A stretch of DNA of 35,484 bases. Origin: a virus. Below, in pieces: positions 8,573-16,556 of this stretch (position 1 is the stretch's first letter; each line of letters begins with the position of its first letter). The stretch spans positions 1-35,484 of the IMG/VR virus record IMGVR_UViG_3300023179_000285, one strand, 5' to 3'. Both the position numbers and the translations under genes were made by a program. A model generated the notes under the pieces. It worked only from the letters and a program-made list of their open reading frames with translations. It searched no databases and was not told the DNA's origin.

Positions 8573-11353
8573 TTAAACCCCGGCAGCAATTTCACCAGTA
8601 TTTTTAATTCTCAAAGGAATGTAGATGAATTCTACAGCCTTAACTGGTTCAATGGCAATATCCATATATAATTCAGAACGATCAATTCTTTCACGAGTAT
8701 TATTAGTTGTGTCGCAAACAACAATAAAGTCGTATAAAGCACGCTGACCTACTAATTCAATCATTAGACTTTCTGCTGCCTGTTTGATTTCTCTACGTGT
8801 TTGCTCGTCATTGGGTTCAAACAAGAACGGTTTGGCTAAAATTGCCAACTGTCTACGCAGAAATGCTACTAATCTTACAACATTAATTCTATCTAAAGCA
8901 CTGGCCTGACGTGCTCTGGTATATTGTCCATAATTAACAAGTCCTATACCAGGTAGTGTCGCAATTGGATTTACCTTAACATCATGTAGAACATCACGTA
9001 AACCTTCGTAAAGTGCTACAGATTTAAACTCGCCTTCGCTGGTTAGATAACCTACGCTAGTTGCGTTGTCTACTACACCGCGACGTGTTCCTGCTGGAGC
9101 GAACCATTGATAACTCTTAGCATCACTACTGATAATTGTGCGTAACATCATATGACTTGGCGGAACCACAATATTTGTACCTGCATTGTCTGTAGTTAAA
9201 CCGCTGGGGTAAAATACTCCAAGATACTCGTCATAGGTTGTTAAACCGTCATCACCGTTATCAACTGCATTGGCCGTATTCATACCCCATGCTGTTAATG
9301 TGCTGGCAACAGGATTTAATCTCATAGGACTATCACCGACTACAAATGCTGTTTGTCCTCTATCCATGTTAAGATTAACCAAGTTAGCCATTAGTTCTGG
9401 ATATCCTGGGCAAGCTAATAGATTAAAGTTTACAGTATCGGTATCTCTAATTTCTGTATTAGTATCAACGAAAGATTTTAGTTTAGAAACTACATACTTA
9501 CGTTGAGCCTTTCTACCGAATACTCCTGATCCATCTTCGTTATTAGGTGTCACACAACTCCACATACCGTTTGACCACTGTTTAACTGTGTAACCGCTGG
9601 CACGTAGATTCCATAATTTGATACCTGCAGGATATAAATCGGGATCTGGAGCATCACTATCTAAACTAGCGCCTGCGCTTTGACGGGCATTTTCAAATAC
9701 CCATCCTGACGGTGTGCTTTGGTCGCTTAGATCTTGTGCTACCCAATCACCTAAGAAATTGTCATAGACATAAACATCTTGTCCATAACGTTCCATATCT
9801 GCTGTGCTGATCCAAACATCCCCATCACTTGGGCTGCTTGGAGCAGTTGCCGCAACAGTGACATCACCAGTAAATGTGATCCAGTCGGTACCATCATGCT
9901 CTAATAAGTCAACTTTAGTAAAGTCGCTGTCATACCATAATGTTCCGTCTGCCGGATCTGTGTCTGCTGCATTTGCTGCTGCTTCATAAACCAATGGTTT
10001 CCAGTTACTGGCCAACCATGTTGAGTTATCACCGGATACTGCATCGTATAAGTTGTCTGTAACAGAACTGTCATAACCTACTGCTGTTAATAAACCAGAT
10101 GTGTCATCAATTAGAATATTACCACCTAGGGCATGTGTAATTGTTAGAACACCTGAAGTAACATTATATGTGGCACTTACATTTGTAAACCCTGCTGCGC
10201 TAATTGCTGCCGGTACTAATGAACCTACACTTGTTGTAGTACTAGACGCTATGGTTACAGTTTTTAGTGATCCGTAGGAAGAAGAACTTGCAAGGCTTTC
10301 TCTAATTGTAAATGTTCCACCGGAACTGGTTGTAGTAGCATCTACAACACTAATAGAAGTAGCACCACTAGCATGTCTGCGCCATAGTTTAAAGTTAGCT
10401 TCATCGCCAGTTACATGGTTATAACTTGATTCGACAAAAATTGATCCAACAGCAATGTTTGCACCACCGCCTGCATAATCTAACTTCTGTAGTGCTTCTC
10501 TAGTGCTTGAATAAACAGGAGCACTAACTGTCCCCCACAATTGTGTAGAACCGTTATAGTATCTTACTGTCCAATTTGCGCCACCACCTTGGGCAGTTGT
10601 TTTAACCCATACACTGCCTGTTAAAGTTGAACCTGTCGTGTAGCCAGGAACTGATGTATGTGGGCTAACTTGAACAGACTTTCCTCCGTCAAAACCATCT
10701 ACAACTGCTTCCCAATTGTTATTGGATTTTTTAAAATATAACGTATTTTCATTATCTGGTGTTACAACAATTGCGTATTCACCTTTGCTGCCGAAACTGG
10801 TTAAAGGAACTAAGTTTGTGTCTGCCGTTGTAGCAACGTTGTCTGAATCAATTACTAAAGGAGTAATTGCTGTAAAACCACCTCTGCCACTGTTAGTAGT
10901 TGTGCTGTACTCAAATACACCATACAAGCTAACGTCTGTGTCTACATGATAAGTTCCAGCAACTGGTTCACCTACTGGTGCTGTTGAACTGCCTGCTAAT
11001 GCGCCCAGGTCAACTGCTGCTCTGGCTACATATGCTCTAGATGTTAGACCTAATACACTATATGCTGCCTGTAATCCATATTCGTTTACTTCGCTACCAT
11101 GGACGGCATTGAGACTAGAATCTTTTTCAAAGTATGGTGTGCCAAACGTATCGACTAGGTCGCGCTGGCTAGTTAATAACCAAACTTTACCATCATATGC
11201 GGAAGTTGTACCTGCTGCTGATCCGCCGGTAGGGGTTGTTTTGTCTTGTTGAGTAGCAACAACAATGAAAGGCACAGTGTTAGGTTGAGATGGGTTATAA
11301 AAACTTTCATCAATAACTGTAACTGATACTCCTGGTGATCCTAATAATGCCAT
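8573..11353 (-). CDS. 18: Tail sheath protein (T4 gp18 type), enlarged
   Basis: The contractile sheath subunit, 926 residues against about 659 in T4. The N-terminus (MALLGSPGVSVTVIDESFYN) and the segment LVDTFGTPYFEKDSSLNA are typical of sheath proteins. The C-terminal domain from about 810 is the strongest evidence: FLFEPNDEQTRREIKQ, YDFIVVCDTTNN, then SELYMDIAIEPVKAVEFIYI, closely matching the end of T4 gp18. The extra length lies in the region about 130-580, rich in Ser, Thr and Gly, which would protrude from the tail surface. Within it residues about 470-545 carry two copies of a short module (DGTLWYDSD with EHDGTDWITF, then DGDVWISTA with DNFLGDWVAQ) also found in fibre and neck proteins here. 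An AAGGAG site precedes the ATG. Confidence 0.96.
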   Translation of the reverse strand: MALLGSPGVSVTVIDESFYNPSQPNTVPFIVVATQQDKTTPTGGSAAGTTSAYDGKVWLLTSQRDLVDTFGTPYFEKDSSLNAVHGSEVNEYGLQAAYSVLGLTSRAYVARAAVDLGALAGSSTAPVGEPVAGTYHVDTDVSLYGVFEYSTTTNSGRGGFTAITPLVIDSDNVATTADTNLVPLTSFGSKGEYAIVVTPDNENTLYFKKSNNNWEAVVDGFDGGKSVQVSPHTSVPGYTTGSTLTGSVWVKTTAQGGGANWTVRYYNGSTQLWGTVSAPVYSSTREALQKLDYAGGGANIAVGSIFVESSYNHVTGDEANFKLWRRHASGATSISVVDATTTSSGGTFTIRESLASSSSYGSLKTVTIASSTTTSVGSLVPAAISAAGFTNVSATYNVTSGVLTITHALGGNILIDDTSGLLTAVGYDSSVTDNLYDAVSGDNSTWLASNWKPLVYEAAANAADTDPADGTLWYDSDFTKVDLLEHDGTDWITFTGDVTVAATAPSSPSDGDVWISTADMERYGQDVYVYDNFLGDWVAQDLSDQSTPSGWVFENARQSAGASLDSDAPDPDLYPAGIKLWNLRASGYTVKQWSNGMWSCVTPNNEDGSGVFGRKAQRKYVVSKLKSFVDTNTEIRDTDTVNFNLLACPGYPELMANLVNLNMDRGQTAFVVGDSPMRLNPVASTLTAWGMNTANAVDNGDDGLTTYDEYLGVFYPSGLTTDNAGTNIVVPPSHMMLRTIISSDAKSYQWFAPAGTRRGVVDNATSVGYLTSEGEFKSVALYEGLRDVLHDVKVNPIATLPGIGLVNYGQYTRARQASALDRINVVRLVAFLRRQLAILAKPFLFEPNDEQTRREIKQAAESLMIELVGQRALYDFIVVCDTTNNTRERIDRSELYMDIAIEPVKAVEFIYIPLRIKNTGEIAAGV

Positions 11354-11383
11354 CGTAAATCTCCTTAGTGGACTTCTTTGAGT

Positions 11384-11391
11384 TATTTAGC
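11384..11391 (-). promoter_or_regulatory. Late promoter-like box GCTAAATA before sheath gene
   Basis: GCTAAATA on the minus strand lies about 30 bases upstream of the sheath ATG at 11353, with a strong AAGGAG ribosome binding site in between. The box is in the 98-base gap separating the sheath gene from the divergent HNH-like gene. Confidence 0.5.
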
Positions 11392-11413
11392 GCATCATTT
11401 GATTTTTTCCTTG

Positions 11414-11421
11414 GTTAAATA
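11414..11421 (+). promoter_or_regulatory. Late promoter-like box GTTAAATA before HNH-like gene
   Basis: GTTAAATA on the plus strand lies 30 bases before the ATG at 11452, back to back with the sheath promoter-like box at 11384-11391. Two nearer ATG triplets (11424 and 11435) are in other frames and do not lead to a plausible product. Confidence 0.4.
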
Positions 11422-11451
11422 CTATGAAAAGGGCATGAAAAAGGGCGCAAA

Positions 11452-11787
11452 ATGCGTAGGTTGTGTAGATCTTGTCAGAAAAGACCGGTAGCAATTAACT
11501 ATTATAAAGGTGATAAACCTTTTTATAGGTCCAAGTGCGACCATTGTGCTAGAGGATTTAACAAGTGTAAACCTCTATGGGAGACTAGTGGCTATAAGAA
11601 AAAATCTGCATGTGAAAAATGCGGATTTCAATCAAAGCATTACGAGCAGTTCGATGTTTATCACGTCGACGGCGATTTGCAAAACTGCAAGTATGCAAAT
11701 CTAAAAACTGTGTGTGCCAACTGTCAACGAATTTTATTTAAGGAAGGTGTTAAGTGGAGACAAGGAGATCTTGTTCCTGATTTTTAA
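11452..11787 (+). CDS. Small Cys-rich HNH-like protein
   Basis: A 111-residue protein on the strand opposite its neighbours. It has two Cys-pair regions: Cys5/Cys8 with Cys29/Cys32, and Cys54/Cys57 with Cys88/Cys91. Between the last two pairs it carries YHVDGDLQNCKYANLKTVCANC (residues about 70-91 in outline), with His71, Asp73, Asn83 and Leu84, the layout of zinc-supported HNH endonucleases (H-x-D-G, N-x-x-N-L, C-x-x-C). Similar small proteins sit near tail genes in aquatic T4-like phages. It could be a free-standing homing-type nuclease or a packaging cofactor; HNH nucleases assist terminase in some other phages. AAGGG lies upstream of the ATG. Its last 38 bases overlap the 3' end of the convergent dNMP kinase gene. 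Confidence 0.85.
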   Translation: MRRLCRSCQKRPVAINYYKGDKPFYRSKCDHCARGFNKCKPLWETSGYKKKSACEKCGFQSKHYEQFDVYHVDGDLQNCKYANLKTVCANCQRILFKEGVKWRQGDLVPDF

Positions 11788-12409
11788 TTAGTGCCCCTAG
11801 TTCTTGAAATAAATCATCAATGGAACTATTGTTTTCTATAGTATAATCAATGGTAGATCCTATCCAACTAGTTTCACTGGCATGAATGTTTAACTCACTG
11901 ATTTTTTGTTTACTAATAGCCCATGATAAATTTGTAGGACCTGCATTTACATTTTCTGCGTCTGTATACCAATCTGGATCTTGTCCACGTTTAATTCTAA
12001 CCACTATACCACCTGCATTGTGTATGGCATTAACTTCGTTAGGAAATCTAACGTCCGATATTACTATGTTATCCGTAGTTTTACGGATTCTATTCTCCAC
12101 ACTGGCTATCCAAATGTCATCATGAAACCCTACACGACAAACTTCTGTACCCCAATATTGCATGACCCATCGTGGTGTAAGATGGGGAATATTTAAACGT
12201 TGAGACCACCAAGGATCTACACGTTCTCGCCATTCTCTGCTTTCTTTTGTGCGACCTTCCATTAGAGTTCTGTCCCAGCCAAACACATTACTGATTGCGT
12301 CTTTTAGACTATTAGCAAAACTGTCACGTCTAAAACCATGGAAATTTACAAGATAGTCAGCGGCGGTATCTTTGCCGCAGCCAATAAAACCGACAAACCC
12401 TACAATCAT
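11750..12409 (-). CDS. 1: Deoxynucleoside monophosphate kinase (T4 gp1 type)
   Basis: A 219-residue P-loop kinase expected to phosphorylate dNMPs to dNDPs for phage DNA synthesis. The P-loop GFIGCGKDT lies at residues 7-15, with Lys13, in the GxxxxGKD(T/S) form of the T4 gp1/dNMP kinase family. Other helpful segments are FRRDSFANSLKDAI (about 26-39), which follows the P-loop in this family, and IVISDVRFPNE (about 115-125), the strand with acidic and Arg residues. Length is close to T4 gp1 (241). It starts one base after the stop of the Cys-rich mini-protein, with a GAGGAAT ribosome binding site, so the two are co-transcribed. A nucleotide-metabolism gene inside a late structural block is out of place and may have its own promoter (12622-12650). 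Confidence 0.93.
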   Translation of the reverse strand: MIVGFVGFIGCGKDTAADYLVNFHGFRRDSFANSLKDAISNVFGWDRTLMEGRTKESREWRERVDPWWSQRLNIPHLTPRWVMQYWGTEVCRVGFHDDIWIASVENRIRKTTDNIVISDVRFPNEVNAIHNAGGIVVRIKRGQDPDWYTDAENVNAGPTNLSWAISKQKISELNIHASETSWIGSTIDYTIENNSSIDDLFQELGALIKNQEQDLLVST

Positions 12410-12410
12410 T

Positions 12411-12614
12411 TTATTCCTCTACATTGTAATTTTTTTCGTCTTGTTCTTTTTCTGTCTTAAGCCATTTTCCAATAGGACATTGAGCCGGTGCTATTGCAGT
12501 TTTAGCAGGCATAAAACATCCGCATTGTTTACAGATATTAACTACAGGTGTTAGATGTTCGCAGGACTTGCAAATAGCAAAACGTTCTTTGGCCTTTGTG
12601 TACGATAAAAACAT
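12411..12614 (-). CDS. Cys-rich zinc-ribbon-like mini-protein
   Basis: A 67-residue protein with Cys15-x2-Cys18, Cys28-x2-Cys31-x-Cys33 and Cys46 in the pattern CKSC...CKQCGCFMPAKT...QCPIGKW. This layout of small phage and bacterial Cys-rich proteins suggests zinc binding. I know no established function. It precedes the dNMP kinase and is probably co-transcribed with it. The start is the ATG at 12614; no clear ribosome binding site is seen, and AT-rich sequence with promoter-like elements reaches almost to the ATG. Confidence 0.85.
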   Translation of the reverse strand: MFLSYTKAKERFAICKSCEHLTPVVNICKQCGCFMPAKTAIAPAQCPIGKWLKTEKEQDEKNYNVEE

Positions 12615-12621
12615 AATATAT

Positions 12622-12650
12622 AATTTATATTATTATTTTAATCTTGTCAA
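12622..12650 (-). promoter_or_regulatory. Sigma70-like promoter before Cys-rich protein and dNMP kinase
   Basis: On the minus strand a perfect -35 box TTGACA (plus strand 12645-12650) is followed after 17 bases by TAAATT (12622-12627), or after 15 bases by TATAAA (12624-12629). It differs from the other boxes in the window, which lack TTGACA. It lies in the 43-base gap after gp13. The same bases ATCTTGACAAGAT also form a weak palindrome. Confidence 0.4.
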
Positions 12651-12657
12651 GATTTTA

Positions 12658-13416
12658 TTAGCCAATTACAAATGTAAGAGGAGTTCCACCTTCTTTATAA
12701 TTAATTAGATCTAATTCTAGTGCTTCCATTTCTGCCTTGCCTTCAGATTTAAGAGCGGTACCGTTAAGTTGTGTCCCGCCTTGTGGACTTGCGATTTGGG
12801 CAAATTTTTCACGGGCTTCCCCTAACATCACTTTACAGTTGGCTAGGGCAAAATCTTTGAGCCATTGCCCAGCATAGTTGTCCTGTAATAAATTAAAGTC
12901 AGGACGATAATTGTACATCCAAACTAATAATTCTTCATCACTTCTAGGTCTCTGCATTAGTGTAAGTTGTTTGGTAGTTTTATTAAATGTAAAATTAATT
13001 TCACTGCCAAATATTTTACCTACAAGTTTTTGATAACTGGCAAAGGCATAATAGGTTGCCAATCCTCCCATATGAGTAGATGTTAGCAAGTATGTATTAG
13101 AATAAGCAAGGTTAAATGGTTCAAAGAGCGTACCACCATCACCGCCACCTGTGCGGCTTCCTATGGAACGGCGGAAAAGTTGCCTAACATTTTCTACTTC
13201 TTTAGGTAGGTAATAGTCGTTGACGTCTGTAGTTAAAGTTATAAATCCAAAACTTTCTTCTACAGCATTAGAACTACGTTGACGAAACTTAGCCAGAGCA
13301 CGATTTATGGCAGTATCAAAATGAATGGGATCTAGCTCGACATCAACCATGCCTGCTCCTAACATGGCTTTTACATAGTCAACTACTGCTTGTCGTTGGT
13401 TTTCAGTTTCAGTCAT
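12658..13416 (-). CDS. 13: Neck protein (T4 gp13 type)
   Basis: A 252-residue neck protein that joins the head portal region to the tail. I start it at the ATG at 13416 (MTETENQRQAVVDYVKAMLG); a longer in-frame start at 13503 would run into the divergent gene and adds non-homologous Cys-rich sequence. Family features: N-terminal helix with VKAMLGAGMVDVELDPIHFDTAINRALAKF (about 12-41), comparable to the T4 gp13 opening, and the C-terminal pattern of a long helix with acidic and basic residues followed by LDLINYKEGGTPLTFVIG, like the gp13 ending LLDPPFGILVG. T4 gp13 has about 309 residues. The upstream GCTAAATA box is five bases before the ATG. The gp14 and gp15 genes lie on the other strand. 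Confidence 0.85.
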   Translation of the reverse strand: MTETENQRQAVVDYVKAMLGAGMVDVELDPIHFDTAINRALAKFRQRSSNAVEESFGFITLTTDVNDYYLPKEVENVRQLFRRSIGSRTGGGDGGTLFEPFNLAYSNTYLLTSTHMGGLATYYAFASYQKLVGKIFGSEINFTFNKTTKQLTLMQRPRSDEELLVWMYNYRPDFNLLQDNYAGQWLKDFALANCKVMLGEAREKFAQIASPQGGTQLNGTALKSEGKAEMEALELDLINYKEGGTPLTFVIG

Positions 13417-13421
13417 ACTGA

Positions 13422-13429
13422 TATTTAGC
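13422..13429 (-). promoter_or_regulatory. Late promoter-like box GCTAAATA before gp13
   Basis: GCTAAATA on the minus strand ends five bases before the gp13 ATG. It abuts the divergent plus-strand AATAAATA box, so both neck transcripts may start from the same 16-base segment. No Shine-Dalgarno sequence lies between box and ATG. Confidence 0.45.
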
Positions 13430-13437
13430 AATAAATA
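13430..13437 (+). promoter_or_regulatory. Late promoter-like box AATAAATA for plus-strand neck operon
   Basis: AATAAATA on the plus strand lies 24 bases before the ATG at 13462, with an AAGGA ribosome binding site at 13451-13455. It would drive the mini-fibre, gp14, gp15 and Nudix genes. Confidence 0.55.
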
Positions 13438-13461
13438 TAGGATAGTCTGCAAGGAACAGCA

Positions 13462-13935
13462 ATGCCAACAATTGTTCAATTTAGAAGAGGCACATCGTCT
13501 CAATTAACTGGATTTACAGGTGCTAACGGAGAATTAGTATTTGATACCACATTAAAAACACTACGCCTTCAAGATGGTTCTACGTCTGGAGGTATTGAAT
13601 TATTAAGAAAAGATTTTGGAAATTTAGTAGAAACTGTTACAACAGTTACAAATTCAATAACAACATTAGATTCTTGGAGTGCATCTAGTTACAGATCGGC
13701 AAAGTATACAGTTAGTATAACAGATAACACAAATTCAGAATATCAAGTTTGTGATGTTAATGTTGTGCATAATGGAACAACACCTAGCGTGTTGGTTGTG
13801 GGAGAAAATTACACCGGTGCTTCGTCAAGAATGTCATTTACCGCTACTATTGCCACAGGTACTCTATCACTTAAAGGAACAGGAACAAGTGCTAATAATA
13901 CTGTAAAGTATATTAGAACGTTATTCCCTGTATAA
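13462..13935 (+). CDS. Mini-fibre protein, two-domain chimera
   Basis: A 157-residue protein built from two modules seen elsewhere in the window. Residues 1-50 (MPTIVQFRRGTSSQLTGFTG, then GELVFDT and LRLQDGSTSGG) match the N-terminus of the 998-aa fibre and resemble the N-terminal domain of phage tropism-determinant proteins. Residues about 75-157 (YRSAKYTVSITDNT, VVHNGTTPSV, then KYIRT) match the C-terminal domain of the 1320-aa and 258-aa proteins. It therefore has attachment and terminal modules but none of the long repeat shaft. A small virion decoration or whisker-like role near the neck is suggested by its place at the head of the gp14-gp15 operon, but this is inference. The ribosome binding site AAGGA lies at 13451. 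Confidence 0.88.
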   Translation: MPTIVQFRRGTSSQLTGFTGANGELVFDTTLKTLRLQDGSTSGGIELLRKDFGNLVETVTTVTNSITTLDSWSASSYRSAKYTVSITDNTNSEYQVCDVNVVHNGTTPSVLVVGENYTGASSRMSFTATIATGTLSLKGTGTSANNTVKYIRTLFPV

Positions 13936-13941
13936 TAAATT

Positions 13942-15156
13942 ATGCCAAGGCTTAGCCTATATAAACCAGAAAAGGGTCCGGACTTTAAATTCCTAGACCG
14001 TGTGATAAATGAGCAGTTTCAAATTGGAGGAACTGACGTCTTTGTTCACAAGTATTTAGGTACTGTTGATCCTTTAGAAGGCGAAAGTAGTCCTGCCAAT
14101 CCTAATAATACTAATAGTGTTCCGGAATTAGGTATTCAAGATCTAATATTAATGGAGAACAGAGACAGGCATTATGATCCCGATGTGTACGTAATGCGTG
14201 GTATCTATACCATGCAGGATTTAGATTTTAATCTCAGTCAATTTGGTCTATTTTTAAACAACGACAATATTATGATACACTTTCATTTACGTGATTGTGT
14301 AGATAAAATACAAAGAAAGTTAATGTCGGGCGACGTTATAGAATTACCACACTTAAAAGATGAGTATGCCCTAGACGATAGTTTAGTTGCATTAAAAAGG
14401 TTTTATGTTATACAAGATGTTACTAGACCTGCTAATGGTTTTAGTCAAACATGGTATCCACATTTAATTCGCTGTAAATGTGCTCCCCTAGTAGATAGTC
14501 AAGAATTTAAAGAAATATTAGACAGCGATGCTGGTGCAGGTGACGGCACTACACTTAGAGATCTATTAAGTAACTATCAAAAGAGTATAGAAATTAACGA
14601 CCAAGTCATTGCCCAGGCTGACTTAGACGCTCCCTTAAGTGGTTATAACGTTCAAAGTTATTTTGTAATACCTACTACTCCGGATACAGGACTAGTGGAT
14701 GTAGCCGAAGCAAGTCAAACTGACATAGATGCCAGTGTTGAAATGGCCATACAGGATGCCAGTGTGGTTTTGCATACGCCAAGAGAAAATATCTACGTTA
14801 AAGCAGGGTATCTAGTCGGTGATGGAGTTCCTCCCAACGGCAATTCTTATGGTTTTGGTATTTCTTTCCCTAGTAATCCTACTCAAGGACAGTTTCATCT
14901 TAGAACAGATTATTTGCCCAACAGGTTATTTAGATATGACGGAACACGTTGGATCAAATATGAAGATAATGTAAGAATGACTCTTAACAATTTTGGCAGT
15001 GAAGATGTCCAATCCGGAACATTTGCAGGTGCAGATGTTAGACAAACACAAAAAGCAGGCTTTATTAATAATACAAATACTTCGACTATAGCCGGTGAAG
15101 TAATACAAGAGCGTCAGGCTCTAAGCAAGGCTTTAAAACCTAAGGCAGATAACTAA
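13942..15156 (+). CDS. 14: Neck protein (T4 gp14 type), enlarged
   Basis: A 404-residue neck protein; T4 gp14 has about 256 residues. The family core is about 60-190: GIQDLILMENRDRHYDPDVY, then RGIYTMQDLDFNLSQFGLFL, DVIELPHLKDEYA and FSQTWYPHLIRCKC, matching gp14 proteins of aquatic T4-like phages and the T4 pattern of a strand-rich middle. A C-terminal extension (about 240-404) contains the short module NPTQGQFHLR...RLFRYDGTRWIKYED (about 313-344), which also occurs in fibre and sheath proteins here. The gene follows the mini-fibre by six bases, and its stop shares one base with the gp15 ATG (TAATG). No strong Shine-Dalgarno sequence is seen. Confidence 0.9.
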   Translation: MPRLSLYKPEKGPDFKFLDRVINEQFQIGGTDVFVHKYLGTVDPLEGESSPANPNNTNSVPELGIQDLILMENRDRHYDPDVYVMRGIYTMQDLDFNLSQFGLFLNNDNIMIHFHLRDCVDKIQRKLMSGDVIELPHLKDEYALDDSLVALKRFYVIQDVTRPANGFSQTWYPHLIRCKCAPLVDSQEFKEILDSDAGAGDGTTLRDLLSNYQKSIEINDQVIAQADLDAPLSGYNVQSYFVIPTTPDTGLVDVAEASQTDIDASVEMAIQDASVVLHTPRENIYVKAGYLVGDGVPPNGNSYGFGISFPSNPTQGQFHLRTDYLPNRLFRYDGTRWIKYEDNVRMTLNNFGSEDVQSGTFAGADVRQTQKAGFINNTNTSTIAGEVIQERQALSKALKPKADN

Positions 15157-16556
15157 TGGATCATTTTTATGACGGGCAGGTAAAACGTTACCTAGGCCAA
15201 TTTATGAGGATAATGAGTAATTTTAGTTATAAGGATGCTAGAGGTGCCTTGACTCGTGTGCCTGTTGTTTATGGAGACATGAATAGACAGGTAGCACAAA
15301 TACTGAAAAAGAACAGTGAAAACACTATTCCGTCTGCTCCTTACATTGCCTGTTACATAAAAGATTTACAATATGATCGTCCTCGTGTTCAAGATCCTAG
15401 TTTTGTGGGTAAGATACACATTAGAGAGCGAGCATTAGATCCTAATACAGGTGAATACCTAATCAATCAACAAGGTGCAAACTATACTGTAGAACGTTTA
15501 ATGCCCACGCCTTATCTAGCAGATTTTGCTGCTGACATTTGGACAACAAATACCGATCAAAAATTACAAATTTGGGAGCAGATAGCAGTTCTTTTTAATC
15601 CAAGTTTAGAATTACAGACCACAGACAACTATATAGACTGGACCAGTCTAAGCACATTAACAATAAAAAGTCAAACCTTTAGCAGTAGAAATATTCCTCA
15701 AGGTCTGGAACAGGATATAGATATTCTAACTATAATTTTTGAAACGCCTATATGGATAACACCACCAGTTAAGGTTAAGAAACTAGGTATCATTACTAAG
15801 ATATTGGCTAGTTTGTATCCTAATAGTGCAGGGACAATTGCCAGCGAGTATAACAATGTCGATGCTGTGCTAGAAAGTATAGGCTCGGAAAACGAAGTAA
15901 TTGTTATAACTCCTGGAGAATTTGATCTATTAGTTGTAGATAATATTGGAACACTTATTGCTAATAATGCGAGCAGTGCTGCTCTGGTAGATGTATCTGT
16001 CCCCGGAAATACCAAATCTTGGAGACAAATTTTAGATATGTATCCCGGAACATTTAGGGCAGGATTAAGTCAAATAAGATTGCAGAAAACAGATGGCAAT
16101 GAAATTGTTGCATATATAAGTTTGGATCCGTTAGATGATAGTAAAATGCTGTTAAATTTTGACATAGATACAATACCAACAAACACTATTATTTCTGGTA
16201 GGGGGACTGTCGATGCTATAATTAATCCAGAACGTTTTAACCCTAGCACTAAAACTGCGGGCACACGATACCTTATATTAGAAGATATTAATATCAATTC
16301 TGCCTATGGGACTGTAGGTTATGATGGACCAGATGCTTGGAAAAATGCAGATAATTCAGATTTTCAAGCACACGGAAATGACATTATAGAATGGGACGGT
16401 AATCAATGGCAAATCTTATTCGATTCTCAAACTGTTGTAGATATTACTTACATAACTAACACATATACAGGAATACAATACAAATGGGATGATACTTCCT
16501 GGAGTAAAAGTTTTGAGGGTCTGTACGATAAAAGCCTATGGCGACTAATACTATAA
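15156..16556 (+). CDS. 15: Tail completion/sheath stabiliser (T4 gp15 type), enlarged
   Basis: A 466-residue protein of the gp15 family, which caps the tail and joins it to the neck; T4 gp15 has 272 residues. The opening DHFYDGQVKRYLGQFMRIMSNF parallels the T4 FGYFYNSSFRRYATLMGDLFSN. VPVVYGDMNRQVAQILKKNS, the segment YTVERLMPTPYLADFAADIWTTN, EQIAVLFNPSLELQTT and FETPIWITPPVKVKKLG are further family landmarks. The C-terminal ~250 residues are an extension ending in two Trp-rich modules (IIEWDGNQWQILFDS and IQYKWDDTSWSKSFEGLY). It starts one base inside the gp14 stop and its end overlaps the Nudix start by 19 bases, indicating coupling. Confidence 0.9.
   Translation: MDHFYDGQVKRYLGQFMRIMSNFSYKDARGALTRVPVVYGDMNRQVAQILKKNSENTIPSAPYIACYIKDLQYDRPRVQDPSFVGKIHIRERALDPNTGEYLINQQGANYTVERLMPTPYLADFAADIWTTNTDQKLQIWEQIAVLFNPSLELQTTDNYIDWTSLSTLTIKSQTFSSRNIPQGLEQDIDILTIIFETPIWITPPVKVKKLGIITKILASLYPNSAGTIASEYNNVDAVLESIGSENEVIVITPGEFDLLVVDNIGTLIANNASSAALVDVSVPGNTKSWRQILDMYPGTFRAGLSQIRLQKTDGNEIVAYISLDPLDDSKMLLNFDIDTIPTNTIISGRGTVDAIINPERFNPSTKTAGTRYLILEDININSAYGTVGYDGPDAWKNADNSDFQAHGNDIIEWDGNQWQILFDSQTVVDITYITNTYTGIQYKWDDTSWSKSFEGLYDKSLWRLIL

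Noticed and set aside
11424-11451. Earlier ATG triplets at 11424 and 11435 for the HNH-like gene
   Set aside because: Both are out of frame with the Cys/HNH reading frame; the first meets a stop after four codons.
12636-12657. Terminator after gp13
   Set aside because: ATCTTGACAAGAT is palindromic but would leave almost no loop, and pairing is weak; a TTGACA promoter element explains it better.
13417-13503. Longer in-frame start for gp13 at 13503
   Set aside because: It would overlap the divergent mini-fibre gene, adds a Cys-rich stretch unlike gp13 proteins and crosses both promoter-like boxes.
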